A program made the position numbers and the translations under genes. This document shows, in pieces, positions 43,104 to 50,707 of a stretch of DNA of 51,285 nucleotides. This DNA comes from a virus. Position 1 is the stretch's first letter. Each line of letters opens with the position of its first letter. The stretch is from IMG/VR virus record IMGVR_UViG_3300032047_000024, positions 1 through 51,285 of that record, one strand, 5' to 3'. A model generated the notes under the pieces. It made no database searches, had not been told where the DNA came from, and saw only the letters and a program-made list of their open reading frames with translations.

Positions 43104-43786
43104 AACAAGGTTATGAAATAGTAAATGATTTTCTTACAGAAGAAGAACATAAACATTATTTAAGTGTATCGGAACAACGATATATAGATTCCCAAAAAAA
43201 TGATAGTGAATATTACTCTTGGAATGGAAAAAATAATTTAAATAAAATTGAGGGTGCATGTAACTTTGAACCAGAGTTTTTAAAATTAGCATCCCATCCC
43301 ACATTAGTAAATAAGGCAAGAGAATTATTAAATACAGAGGATAGTATTGATGTTTATATTAGTAAATTCTTTCCGATGATTCCAAGAGTAGGAAAATCTA
43401 CATTTATGCATCAAGATAATTATTACTTTAATGGTAATCCAAAAAAGATAGTAAGTTGCGCAGTTTACCTACAAGATACCACGAAAGAAAATGGTTGTTT
43501 ACGAGTAGTTGAAGATTCACACAATCAAGGTATATTTCCACATGATTTAGAAAGTGAAATACCATATGTGAAGTGGATTGATAAAAAATTGTTAAAGGAT
43601 TACAATATAATTGATTTGGAGTTAAAATCACCATATGCAGTATTTTTTAATATCAATATGGTACATGGTTGTTATAAAAATAAATCAAATGATACACGAT
43701 TTAGTTTGGCATGGGAGTATATTGAAACATCAAATCGAGATGTTCAAATGTCTGATGAATTGTGGTGTGATAGGAATACCATATGA
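43100..43786 (+). CDS. PhyH-type 2-oxoglutarate/Fe(II) dioxygenase
   Basis: 228 aa, overlapping GH6 by 4 bp. The metal triad and cosubstrate site are visible: H104-x-D106 in FMHQDNYYF, the NGCLRVVEDSHNQG segment, H189 in NINMVHG and R200 eleven residues later. AVYLQDTTKENGCL is the characteristic strand-turn of phytanoyl-CoA dioxygenase relatives. Members hydroxylate small molecules, sugars, nucleosides or peptides. In phages they are common but their substrates are usually unknown. It forms a short coupled run with GH6 and a methyltransferase. Confidence 0.88.
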   Translation: MKQGYEIVNDFLTEEEHKHYLSVSEQRYIDSQKNDSEYYSWNGKNNLNKIEGACNFEPEFLKLASHPTLVNKARELLNTEDSIDVYISKFFPMIPRVGKSTFMHQDNYYFNGNPKKIVSCAVYLQDTTKENGCLRVVEDSHNQGIFPHDLESEIPYVKWIDKKLLKDYNIIDLELKSPYAVFFNINMVHGCYKNKSNDTRFSLAWEYIETSNRDVQMSDELWCDRNTI

Positions 43787-44391
43787 AAAATTTATACACA
43801 CAGAGATTTAATCCAGATCCTAAATGGTGGATGGATGGATACCACGATTACAATAAATATTTTGTTGGATTTATTCATATGCTAAACGACCTATGGGGAG
43901 ATTGGAATACCTACGCAGATAAAAAGAAGTGGAATATGATTGAAATCGGTAGTTATATGGGAGAATCAATTCTATTGTTTAATTCTATTGGTATCTTTAA
44001 CGAGATACATTCGATAGAACCATTTGAAGGACACGAACAGCACATGGTAGATTATGGATATGATTGGGATTTTGTTAAAGAAGAATTTAAAACCAATACA
44101 AGATTATGTAAGAATATTATCCAATATGAAGATTATAGTTATAATGTTGTTGATAATTTTGAAGATAATTCAATTGATTTTATTTATATAGATGGTGACC
44201 ATTCATATGCGGGTGTGAAACGAGATGTAGAATTATTTATACCAAAGGTTAAAAATGGTGGTTTTATTGGAGGTCATGATTATGACCATCAAGAATGGAT
44301 GGGTGTGTGTGATGGCGTAGATGATGCATTACTTGGTAAACCAACTAAAACCTATCTCGACACGAGTTGGATTAAAAAAATAGTTAAATAA
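43783..44391 (+). CDS. Class I SAM-dependent methyltransferase
   Basis: 202 aa, overlapping the dioxygenase gene by 4 bp. NMIEIGSYMGESILLF is SAM motif I; a 'SIEP' acidic end of strand 2 follows. DFIYIDGDHSYAGVKRDVELF and KNGGFIGGHDYD are typical of Methyltransf_24-type enzymes acting on sugars or other small molecules. No DNA-methylase catalytic motif (NPPY/PC) is visible. Its proximity to GH6 and PhyH suggests a modification of a carbohydrate or surface component. This gene ends the accessory block; the next unit begins with a new promoter. Confidence 0.85.
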   Translation: MKNLYTQRFNPDPKWWMDGYHDYNKYFVGFIHMLNDLWGDWNTYADKKKWNMIEIGSYMGESILLFNSIGIFNEIHSIEPFEGHEQHMVDYGYDWDFVKEEFKTNTRLCKNIIQYEDYSYNVVDNFEDNSIDFIYIDGDHSYAGVKRDVELFIPKVKNGGFIGGHDYDHQEWMGVCDGVDDALLGKPTKTYLDTSWIKKIVK

Positions 44392-44403
44392 TTAAAAAAA
44401 CAC

Positions 44404-44433
44404 TTGACTTGTATAGGTTTTTCGTGTTAAGAT
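44404..44433 (+). promoter_or_regulatory. Sigma70-type promoter P1
   Basis: TTGACT (44404-44409), 18-nt spacer, TAAGAT (44428-44433), preceded by an A-tract and CAC. One of four near-identical elements. The ATG at 44439 begins 5 nt after the -10 box, i.e. at the expected transcription start. Confidence 0.8.
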
Positions 44434-44438
44434 CAAGT

Positions 44439-44939
44439 ATGAAAAAGAAACCACAGCATATTGAATTGATTCCATCTCGTGGTGTTAAAATAAATAAGAA
44501 AAAATATGGTCGAAGAATTCAACAACTCGAACATATACTTAATGATAAGACATATATTACAGAAGATAATTACAACTCATATCACGAGTTTATTCGTAGT
44601 ATGCATGGGGCATTAGTAAAGGGTAGAAAGATTACATATAAAATGGAATCAGCAATTACCAAGATTGTTAAAACTTACTCAAAACACATCAAACCAGAAT
44701 ATCAAATAAAACGATTAGAATATATTGAGAAAACTCTAAAGAAGGTACAATCAATTCGTGTTCTTTTAGATAAATGTAACTATTTACCTGATTATAGGTA
44801 TGGAAAGGATATGTTCTTGGATTCCATAGAGAATCAAGTCAAAAGAAGAGCGTATTTAAGTAAAAAACAAAGGGTATATCTAAATAAATTTCATCAACAA
44901 TTTACAAAAAAAGTTAAAAAAAATGAAAAAAAGACTTGA
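44439..44939 (+). CDS. Basic helical protein of unknown function, likely leaderless
   Basis: 166 aa from the ATG at 44439. A TTG at 44409 is in frame but lies inside the promoter. No Shine-Dalgarno is present and the ATG sits at the expected transcription start. Strongly Lys/Arg-rich, with helices throughout (QQLEHILNDKTYITEDNYNSY; LSKKQRVYLNKFHQQFTKKV). No recognised family. It lies immediately before the VWA/zincin gene and is driven by a matching promoter, so it may be an accessory factor of that pair. Confidence 0.7.
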   Translation: MKKKPQHIELIPSRGVKINKKKYGRRIQQLEHILNDKTYITEDNYNSYHEFIRSMHGALVKGRKITYKMESAITKIVKTYSKHIKPEYQIKRLEYIEKTLKKVQSIRVLLDKCNYLPDYRYGKDMFLDSIENQVKRRAYLSKKQRVYLNKFHQQFTKKVKKNEKKT

Positions 44940-44964
44940 CTTTAACGCAAATTCTTCGTAAGAT
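44936..44964 (+). promoter_or_regulatory. Sigma70-type promoter P2
   Basis: TTGACT (44936-44941), 17-nt spacer, TAAGAT (44959-44964). The A-tract and CAAGTATGA downstream match P1. It overlaps the stop codon of the preceding gene and drives the VWA/zincin gene at 44970. Confidence 0.82.
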
Positions 44965-44969
44965 CAAGT

Positions 44970-47183
44970 ATGAATGAGAGAGAAAATATGAACAAAATCA
45001 AACACTTTAATCCAATGGCACTTCGTGAGAAGTATTCTGTTGGTAATCTTAATAAGAAGAACAATTATAGTTCTTTTTGGTTAGGTAATGATTGGGATAC
45101 CACATCAACTTTTGATGATGAGGATAATAAACCCAAAGGTCCTGACCTAATTCAATTAGCGTCTTACAGACGAGCAATCGCTAACTTTGTTAATATCGTA
45201 ACGAGTCAAGATGTTCCTGTTACTTTCAACGCGACAGGAGATAGTTATACTGATGGTAAAAAAGTAGTTATCTCATCTAAGTTAGATGACAAACTATTTG
45301 ATTCAACCGTAGGTTTAGCACTTCACGAAGGAAGTCATATCAAACTTTCTGATTTTGATTTCTTAAAGAATTTAGAAAATAACATCCCACAAGAATACTT
45401 TATTCGTAGTAAGAAAAAAGGTTATTCTAAAAATGATGTTATGTCTTATGTTAAAAATTTACTTAACTATGTAGAAGATAGGAGAATTGATTTTCATATC
45501 TTTTCTAACGCTCCAGGATATAAGGGGTATTATCATTCTATGTATGACAAGTATTTTTACTCAAAAGTAATTGATAAAGCACTTGGTACTGATGAGTACA
45601 CCGAAGAAAATATGGATTCTTATATGTTCCGTATTATCAACCTTACTAATAAAAATACTGATTTATCTAAACTTAATGGTTTAAGAGATGTTTGGAAAGT
45701 TCTTGATATTAAGAATGTTTCTCGACTAACCAATACTGAATCAGCTTTCAATACCGCACTTGATATTTACAATGTTATTCTTAACAACCTTCCTGATGGT
45801 GTTGAGAAAACTGATGACAATGGTAATACATCATATGATAGACAAGATGGAAGTGGTAATTCAGAAGAATCTACTGAGGGTAGTGGTTCATCACCTAAGA
45901 GTGGTGGTCAAGAAGAATCTCGTGAGATTACTGATACAGAATTTGAATCACTTCTTGATTCTATCGAGAAAGGTGAATCAGAAGAAAGTCAAAGTGGTGG
46001 TTCCGCAGTTGATACAAGTGGTATGGATTTACCTGAGTCTAAGAAGAAAGAAAGTAATTCCAAACCAACTTCTCTAAATACTCTATCAGACGCACAGAAG
46101 AAAACTCTTGAAAACGCAATCAAGAAACAAAAGAAATTTATGGATGGAGATATCCAAAAGAACAAACTTTCTAAGAAAGACAAACAAGCTATTGATTCTA
46201 TTGACCAAAGTGGAATGTCTTATAAGGAAGTTGGTAAAGACCTCAAGAAAGATTCTGAGTATGGTAGAAGTGTAAAGTCTACCAAGTGTATCTTGGTTAA
46301 GAATTTCAATAAAGCATTGGTTGATTCTGATACTATTGGAATGATTAGTACTTCTCGTTGGTATAGAGAAGATACAGAAGAAGCAGTAAAAGAAGGTTTA
46401 AGACTTGGACAAGTTCTTGGTAGAAAACTTTCCGTTAGAACTGAATCAAGAGATACCAAGTATACAAGAAAGAACACAGGAAGAATCGACAAGAGATTAA
46501 TTTCTGAGTTAGGTTTTGGAAATACTGATGTATTCCAACAGACTTTTGTTGATACTTTTCCAGACGCTTTCCTTCACATCTCAGTAGACGCGAGTGGTTC
46601 TATGGGTGGTTCAAAGTGGACTAACACAATGAAGTCTGTAACCGCTATGGTAAAAGCAATTGATATGATTGAAGGTGTAGATGTGGTTGTGAGTTTCCGT
46701 TCCACACAAAATAGTGGTGGTCATACTCGTAGAAGTTCTACTTACAGACCAATTATGTTAATCGCTTATGATTCTCGTAAGGATAGTTTGGTTAAAGTAA
46801 AAACTCTTTTCAAGTATCTACAACCAAGTGGAACTACTCCTGAAGGTCTATGTTACGAAGCAGTTATGGATGAAATGGTTGAAGGTATGAAAGATAGAGA
46901 ATCATACTTCCTAAATTTTTCCGATGGGATGCCGATGTTTCAAAATGATGACTTAGATTATTATCACGGAACAGCTACCAACCATACCAAGAAAATGGTT
47001 AAGGAACTTCGTAATCGTGGAATCAAAGTTTTGAGTTATTTCGTTGGAGATTCAGATTATGACAGAGATAGAAGTATGAGTGATTTCAAAAAAATGTATG
47101 GTAAGGATTCTCAATACATCGATATAACTTCTGTAACAGCAGTTTCAAGAACTATGAACAAGAAATTCTTGGAAAAGAATTAA
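44970..47183 (+). CDS. Zincin-motif plus VWA-domain protein (CobT-like partner of AAA+)
   Basis: 737 aa from the ATG at 44970, which lies at the expected transcription start of P2. An internal ATG at 44988 is preceded by GAGAGA and may be the real start. Residues ~105-180 carry LALHEGSHIKL, an HExxH zinc-protease-like motif (H119-E120-x2-H123), and YVEDRRIDF. Residues ~285-400 are an acidic, Ser-rich linker. The C-terminal VWA domain has the MIDAS D540-A-S-G-S, SGTTPEGL and LNFSDGMPMF motifs. This architecture resembles CobT-like partners of CobS/MoxR ATPases. The AAA+ gene follows two small ORFs downstream. Codon choice (CGT, CTT, GAC GCT) resembles that of the capsid gene. Confidence 0.88.
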   Translation: MNERENMNKIKHFNPMALREKYSVGNLNKKNNYSSFWLGNDWDTTSTFDDEDNKPKGPDLIQLASYRRAIANFVNIVTSQDVPVTFNATGDSYTDGKKVVISSKLDDKLFDSTVGLALHEGSHIKLSDFDFLKNLENNIPQEYFIRSKKKGYSKNDVMSYVKNLLNYVEDRRIDFHIFSNAPGYKGYYHSMYDKYFYSKVIDKALGTDEYTEENMDSYMFRIINLTNKNTDLSKLNGLRDVWKVLDIKNVSRLTNTESAFNTALDIYNVILNNLPDGVEKTDDNGNTSYDRQDGSGNSEESTEGSGSSPKSGGQEESREITDTEFESLLDSIEKGESEESQSGGSAVDTSGMDLPESKKKESNSKPTSLNTLSDAQKKTLENAIKKQKKFMDGDIQKNKLSKKDKQAIDSIDQSGMSYKEVGKDLKKDSEYGRSVKSTKCILVKNFNKALVDSDTIGMISTSRWYREDTEEAVKEGLRLGQVLGRKLSVRTESRDTKYTRKNTGRIDKRLISELGFGNTDVFQQTFVDTFPDAFLHISVDASGSMGGSKWTNTMKSVTAMVKAIDMIEGVDVVVSFRSTQNSGGHTRRSSTYRPIMLIAYDSRKDSLVKVKTLFKYLQPSGTTPEGLCYEAVMDEMVEGMKDRESYFLNFSDGMPMFQNDDLDYYHGTATNHTKKMVKELRNRGIKVLSYFVGDSDYDRDRSMSDFKKMYGKDSQYIDITSVTAVSRTMNKKFLEKN

Positions 47184-47359
47184 TGATTAAATGGTTTCTC
47201 TCAAAGTGGTATAAACATAGTCCGACCTGTAATTGTGGTTGGACTATGAAACCCACACAAGTAAGACGAGAGGAATATAGTTGGATATGTATATGGAAAA
47301 AATGTGGATGGGAAACCTACCAATCGAGTAATGGTAGATTACATTGGTATAGAAGATGA
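47183..47359 (+). CDS. Small Trp-rich zinc-ribbon-like protein
   Basis: 58 aa; its ATG overlaps the VWA gene's TAA (TAATG). Four Cys at 16, 18, 36 and 41 and eight Trp residues, with basic ends. The Cys layout suggests a small zinc-binding fold. It is coupled to the VWA gene and precedes promoter P3. Function unknown. Confidence 0.65.
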   Translation: MIKWFLSKWYKHSPTCNCGWTMKPTQVRREEYSWICIWKKCGWETYQSSNGRLHWYRR

Positions 47360-47389
47360 AAAAAAACTTAAAAAAAGTGAAAAAAACAC

Positions 47390-47418
47390 TTGACTTTTAC
47401 AAAAATTATTCGTAAGAT
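47390..47418 (+). promoter_or_regulatory. Sigma70-type promoter P3
   Basis: TTGACT (47390-47395), 17-nt spacer with TTCG before the -10, TAAGAT (47413-47418). Here the expected start reads CAAATATA, so no ATG is at +1. A normal AAAGGG ribosome site serves the gene at 47442. Confidence 0.8.
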
Positions 47419-47441
47419 CAAATATAATCAAAGGGAATTAA

Positions 47442-47534
47442 ATGAAAAACTTACTTTATACAATAGCAGAATTTTTAACAATGGTTTGGATATTCTTTGT
47501 ATTCGGATTATTAATGGTATTGGGAAATATTTAA
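47442..47534 (+). CDS. Very small membrane protein
   Basis: 30 aa with an AAAGGG ribosome site. Almost entirely one hydrophobic helix (FLTMVWIFFVFGLLMVLG) after a short polar N-terminus. It has its own promoter (P3) and lies between the VWA and AAA+ genes. It could tether or regulate that pair at the membrane, which is speculation. Confidence 0.6.
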   Translation: MKNLLYTIAEFLTMVWIFFVFGLLMVLGNI

Positions 47535-47562
47535 ATTATTTTGAAAATAATGAAAAAAAGAC

Positions 47563-47592
47563 TTGACTTATATACACTTTTTGTTGTAAGAT
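47563..47592 (+). promoter_or_regulatory. Sigma70-type promoter P4
   Basis: TTGACT (47563-47568), 18-nt spacer, TAAGAT (47587-47592), preceded by TGAAAAAAAG as in P2. An ATG (47598) again lies 5 nt after the -10 box. Drives the AAA+ gene. Confidence 0.82.
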
Positions 47593-47597
47593 CAGGT

Positions 47598-47651
47598 ATG
47601 AGAAATGAGAGATTAACTAACTTAATAAAGGGAAAAAAAAGTTATGAATAA
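47598..47651 (+). CDS. Possible 17-residue leader peptide upstream of AAA+ gene
   Basis: Short frame MRNERLTNLIKGKKSYE, whose ATG is at the expected P4 start site. It ends 8 bp inside the AAA+ coding sequence, with the ribosome site AAAGGG inside the peptide frame. Its start region shares AATGAGAGA with the start of the VWA gene. Could be a regulatory leader or simply a consequence of the +1 ATG. Confidence 0.35.
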   Translation: MRNERLTNLIKGKKSYE

Positions 47652-48801
47652 TACAATAGTAAAAATAGAGATGTCGGGTAACCGATATAACGCTTGGGAT
47701 ATTGATGGTAATAAACTTACCTCAGAAATCTCAACTTCCACAAGGAAATCAGCTTATGAAGCTGGTATGTGTTTGGAAAAACGAAGTGGAAAAAATGATA
47801 GGACTTATTGGTGGAAAGTTCCAATGAGTAAATTTGACGAGATGTCAGCTCCTGTCATTGATGTTTCATCAGTTGATGTTCCATCAGACCACGCTGAAAT
47901 GTTGAATTTCATTCATAGTTCTTATCAACTTAAACCTAAAGGTTTGGTTATGAAAGAACTGAATTGGAAATATTTGGTTAGAGGAGCGGTTCGTGGAAAG
48001 AATCTTCTGATGACAGGACCCGCTGGTTGTGGTAAAACAATGGCAGCTAAGTCATTGGTAAACGCTTTGGATAGACCTGACTTCTACTTTAACTTAGGAG
48101 CGACTCAAGATCCTCGTTCAACTTTAATTGGTAATACTCACTTTGATAAGAAGAAAGGAACTTACTTTTCTGAATCATTGTTTGTTACCGCAATCAAGAC
48201 ACCAAACGCTGTGATTCTACTTGATGAGTTATCAAGAGCTCATCCAGACGCTTGGAATATTCTGATGACCGTTTTAGATAGTGGTCAAAGATATTTGAGA
48301 ATTGATGAATCAGATGGTTCTGAAACCGTACCTGTCGCTGAAGGTGTTACATTCGTCGCGACCGCTAATATCGGTAACGAATACACTTCTACTCGTGTTA
48401 TGGATAAAGCACTTATGGATAGATTCACTATCGTAGAAATGGATGTTCTTTCTGATGAAGAAGAATATGGTCTTTTGACTTATATGTTTCCTCATGTCGA
48501 TCCTGACTTACTAAAGTCTGTTTCAGAAATCGCCCATCAAACTCGTTCCGAGTCTAAGAACGATAGTGGTAGAATCTCCAATGGAATCTCCACGAGAACT
48601 TCTGTGGAAATCGCAGGATTACTCTATGATGGTTTTGGTTTAGATGAAGCCGCTGAAGTTACGGTTTACCCTCAGTTTTCTGAGGATGGTGGAATGGAGT
48701 CCGAGAGAACTTATGTGAAACAGCTCGTTCAGAAGTATGTTTCCGATGGAAGTTCTGATGACTTATTCAATGAAGAAGAAATCGAAAACGCTAATCTCTA
48801 A
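47644..48801 (+). CDS. CobS/MoxR-like AAA+ ATPase
   Basis: 385 aa with an AAAGGG site. Walker A GPAGCGKT (125-132), Walker B ILLDELSRAHPDAWN (191-205), and sensor 1 in the FVATANIGNEYTSTRVMDKALMDRF segment with arginine finger-like residues. A small lid domain follows. The N-terminal ~100 residues are a separate domain with WW and acidic features. The cobaltochelatase-subunit-like (CobS) and MoxR families act with VWA partners. The VWA/zincin gene sits just upstream under the same type of promoter. Codon use is unlike the AT-extreme genes nearby. A hairpin terminator follows. Confidence 0.9.
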   Translation: MNNTIVKIEMSGNRYNAWDIDGNKLTSEISTSTRKSAYEAGMCLEKRSGKNDRTYWWKVPMSKFDEMSAPVIDVSSVDVPSDHAEMLNFIHSSYQLKPKGLVMKELNWKYLVRGAVRGKNLLMTGPAGCGKTMAAKSLVNALDRPDFYFNLGATQDPRSTLIGNTHFDKKKGTYFSESLFVTAIKTPNAVILLDELSRAHPDAWNILMTVLDSGQRYLRIDESDGSETVPVAEGVTFVATANIGNEYTSTRVMDKALMDRFTIVEMDVLSDEEEYGLLTYMFPHVDPDLLKSVSEIAHQTRSESKNDSGRISNGISTRTSVEIAGLLYDGFGLDEAAEVTVYPQFSEDGGMESERTYVKQLVQKYVSDGSSDDLFNEEEIENANL

Positions 48802-48814
48802 GATTAGTATCAAA

Positions 48815-48844
48815 GAAGAAACCGCTTTAAATAGTGGTTTCTTC
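48815..48844 (+). terminator. Hairpin terminator after AAA+ gene
   Basis: GAAGAAACCGCT (48815-48826) pairs with AGTGGTTTCTTC (48833-48844), 12 bp with one G-T wobble. It is preceded by a smaller hairpin CTAATCT/AGATTAG (48791-48807) that spans the stop codon. The 3' tail is short and only partly T-rich (TATATC). Confidence 0.7.
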
Positions 48845-48881
48845 TATATCATTTAACTACTTATTATAAGGATAATAAATA

Positions 48882-49091
48882 ATGGATAAAACCCTAAAAA
48901 AGAAATTGGACAAACTTACAGATCAAGATTTGTTTATGAACGAAGATGTAAGATTGACTTATATTGAAAATGTTGTAAGGAAACTAAAACAAGGTGTGTA
49001 TCCTACATCCAATTTAAAGCGTCTTGACTATTTGATTAAACGACATAATCGAATTAAAGAGATGAAAAAAGATTTGAAAAAAAGAGGTTAG
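48882..49091 (+). CDS. Small basic helical protein, unknown
   Basis: 69 aa, AAGGATAATAA before the ATG. Lys-rich amphipathic helices (LKKKLDKLTDQDLFM; YLIKRHNRIKEMKKDLKKRG). No known family. Its 3' end forms the left arm of a long nested hairpin. Confidence 0.65.
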   Translation: MDKTLKKKLDKLTDQDLFMNEDVRLTYIENVVRKLKQGVYPTSNLKRLDYLIKRHNRIKEMKKDLKKRG

Positions 49092-49162
49092 TTCCTCTCT
49101 CTCAGAGGTGGTATCATTCCCCTTTATTGGTATCACCTCGCATTTTTAGGAAAGGGAACTAA
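49088..49162 (+). other. Nested inverted repeat / structured intergenic element
   Basis: Outer stem TTAGTTCC (49088-49095)/GGAACTAA (49155-49162) encloses GAGGTGGTATCA (49105-49116)/TGGTATCACCTC (49128-49139), 12 bp with two G-T pairs. It is followed by CATTTTTAGG. The inner hairpin may be a terminator (CATTTTT tail). The outer pairing would hide or expose the region ahead of the gene at 49183. Confidence 0.55.
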
Positions 49163-49182
49163 CACAAACTATGGGAGTGCAT

Positions 49183-49647
49183 ATGAAAAGGATAATAGAA
49201 GGTGTGTTAGAAGATTTAGTTGGTAGTGAATTAAATTTTGAATCAAAAACTGCAAGAGATACAATTACAAAATTAGTAACATCAGCATTAAGAAGTGAAG
49301 GTACTTATATTAAAAATAATGAAATAAAATCAACACCAAATGATTTAAAACTTGGTGGTAAAGTACGAGAACTTAGTAATCAAATTTACAGAGAAATGAC
49401 AGCAGATGGATTACCAATTGGTGGAGATGTAGAGGCAGTATTGGAATCACAGAGGTTAGCAGAAGAAATAGTAAATGGGAAAAATGACGATTGGATATAT
49501 GAATCACCAGATGGTGGAGAAACTGTATTCAGAAGAAAATTCGAGGATTATAATCCTGAAAATAAGGAACATATAGATTGGGAAACCAAAGAACCAACGG
49601 GCAAAACTTTTTTAGAGTATCCGTGGCACAAGAAAGATGAAAGATAA
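49183..49647 (+). CDS. Unknown phage protein
   Basis: 154 aa from the ATG at 49183, chosen because GGGAG (49173-49177) lies 5 bp upstream; an in-frame ATG at 49171 is an alternative. The N-terminal half is helical (RIIEGVLEDLVG; TITKLVTSALRSEG) and the C-terminal half acidic with Trp residues and a WETKEPTGKTFLEYPW end. No family recognised. It overlaps the next gene by 11 bp. Confidence 0.7.
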   Translation: MKRIIEGVLEDLVGSELNFESKTARDTITKLVTSALRSEGTYIKNNEIKSTPNDLKLGGKVRELSNQIYREMTADGLPIGGDVEAVLESQRLAEEIVNGKNDDWIYESPDGGETVFRRKFEDYNPENKEHIDWETKEPTGKTFLEYPWHKKDER

Positions 49648-49822
49648 ATGTGTAACTTGTGGAGTTGATAGTATCTTTGATTTGAAAGAACACATAAAAT
49701 TTAGAATAGGTTATATTCGAGGAGTAGGTCAATTGTGTTTGGGGTGTTATGATGAAATTTATTTTAAATCAAAAACCGAAAAGGAAATGAAAAATGAAAA
49801 TGGAACAATGGTCAGGCTTTGA
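49637..49822 (+). CDS. Small four-Cys zinc-ribbon protein
   Basis: 61 aa. C5-VT-C8 and C34-LG-C37 form a classic CxxC...CxxC zinc ribbon spacing. Overlaps both flanking genes (11 bp and 29 bp), so translation is probably coupled. Function unknown; likely nucleic-acid or protein binding. Confidence 0.65.
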   Translation: MKDKCVTCGVDSIFDLKEHIKFRIGYIRGVGQLCLGCYDEIYFKSKTEKEMKNENGTMVRL

Positions 49823-50102
49823 TAAGTACTGCGTAATGTTAAACGGAGAAGGTTCTACTGCAAAGGGAGCAAGAATGGGATATCAGGCATACTTAGACTT
49901 TAAAAGAGTAAAAGAAGCTTTACATCAGATATCAAAGTCAGATAGTGGTTATTCTTATGATGGTAATATTTATAGTAAGAGTATTACATCCTCAAGGGCC
50001 ACACAAATTTTAATGAAATTAGAAGAAGCCAAATGGGATGATGATATAATTATAGTAGCTAAACAAATAGGTGCTGACAGCATGTTATCACCGAGACGAT
50101 AG
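49794..50102 (+). CDS. Unknown phage protein
   Basis: 102 aa. The start ATG lies inside the zinc-ribbon gene; GGAAATG lies just upstream. Contains a helical stretch LDFKRVKEALHQISKSDSG and a basic C-terminus. No family recognised. Confidence 0.65.
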   Translation: MKMEQWSGFDKYCVMLNGEGSTAKGARMGYQAYLDFKRVKEALHQISKSDSGYSYDGNIYSKSITSSRATQILMKLEEAKWDDDIIIVAKQIGADSMLSPRR

Positions 50103-50140
50103 GGGAAACTTATTTCTCTTATCGGTATAGGAGAAATAAA

Positions 50141-50626
50141 ATGGCAAAGAAACCAGCGTCGTTTGAGTATAACGGCACACTTGTTAAAGTTTTAGATGGA
50201 GATACAATCGATTGTTATATTGATTTGGGTTTCGATTTAAAAATTAAAAAAAGAATTAGATATATGGGTATTGATACTTGGGAAAGTAGAACTCGTGATT
50301 TAGATGAAAAGAAAAAAGGACTAGCAGCCAAAGCTCGTAACAAAGAGTTATTAGAGGCTGGTACTTTCAAGATAGTTTCACATGGAACTGGTAAGTTCGG
50401 TAGAGTATTGGGTGAGATATTTGTTTCACCAGATGCAGTAGGACACGAAGTATCAGAAAATGTTGATAAATCATCTGATGGATTGGTTAGTATTAATGAT
50501 ATACTGATCAATGAAGGACACGCTTACGAGTACGATGGTGGTAAGAAAAAGAAATTTGTCGCTGAAATACAAACAGAAAAGGCAGCTAAGAAAGAAGATT
50601 TAGTTGATAAACCAGCAGAGGAATAA
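50141..50626 (+). CDS. Staphylococcal-nuclease-like protein
   Basis: 161 aa with a TAGGAG site. VKVLDGDTID (D19, D21), then IRYMGIDTWESR with R40 and E48 at the spacing of SNase Arg35/Glu43, and GKFGRVLGEI supplying the second Arg. LINEGHAYEYDGG is the usual end of the OB-fold. SNase homologues degrade DNA and RNA with Ca2+. No signal peptide is present, so it is cytoplasmic or packaged. In phages they may scavenge host nucleic acid. Catalytic residues appear intact. Confidence 0.88.
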   Translation: MAKKPASFEYNGTLVKVLDGDTIDCYIDLGFDLKIKKRIRYMGIDTWESRTRDLDEKKKGLAAKARNKELLEAGTFKIVSHGTGKFGRVLGEIFVSPDAVGHEVSENVDKSSDGLVSINDILINEGHAYEYDGGKKKKFVAEIQTEKAAKKEDLVDKPAEE

Positions 50627-50627
50627 A

Positions 50628-50705
50628 ATGACATACGAAATAGTAGTAAGTTACTCTACTGAAAACACTACCCAGCTATACAAGTATTATTACTGGGAAG
50701 AATAA
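50628..50705 (+). CDS. Very small ORF of uncertain status
   Basis: 25 codons starting 1 bp after the nuclease stop; polar and Tyr-rich. GAGGAATAAA lies just upstream and could serve as a ribosome site. It is followed 2 bp later by another gene, so it could be a coupled microprotein or just a leader. Confidence 0.35.
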   Translation: MTYEIVVSYSTENTTQLYKYYYWEE

Positions 50706-50707
50706 AA

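Noticed and set aside
44409-44439. Extended TTG start for the gene at 44439
   Set aside because: The extra codons lie inside the promoter spacer and -10 box, so they would not be transcribed from P1.
47183-47650. Insertion sequence or transposon between the VWA and AAA+ genes
   Set aside because: No transposase and no terminal inverted repeats. The repeated DNA is explained by the promoter elements.
44393-48801. Cobalamin biosynthesis role for the CobS/CobT-like pair
   Set aside because: No CobN-like chelatase subunit or other cobalamin gene is in the window. The CobS label reflects family resemblance only.
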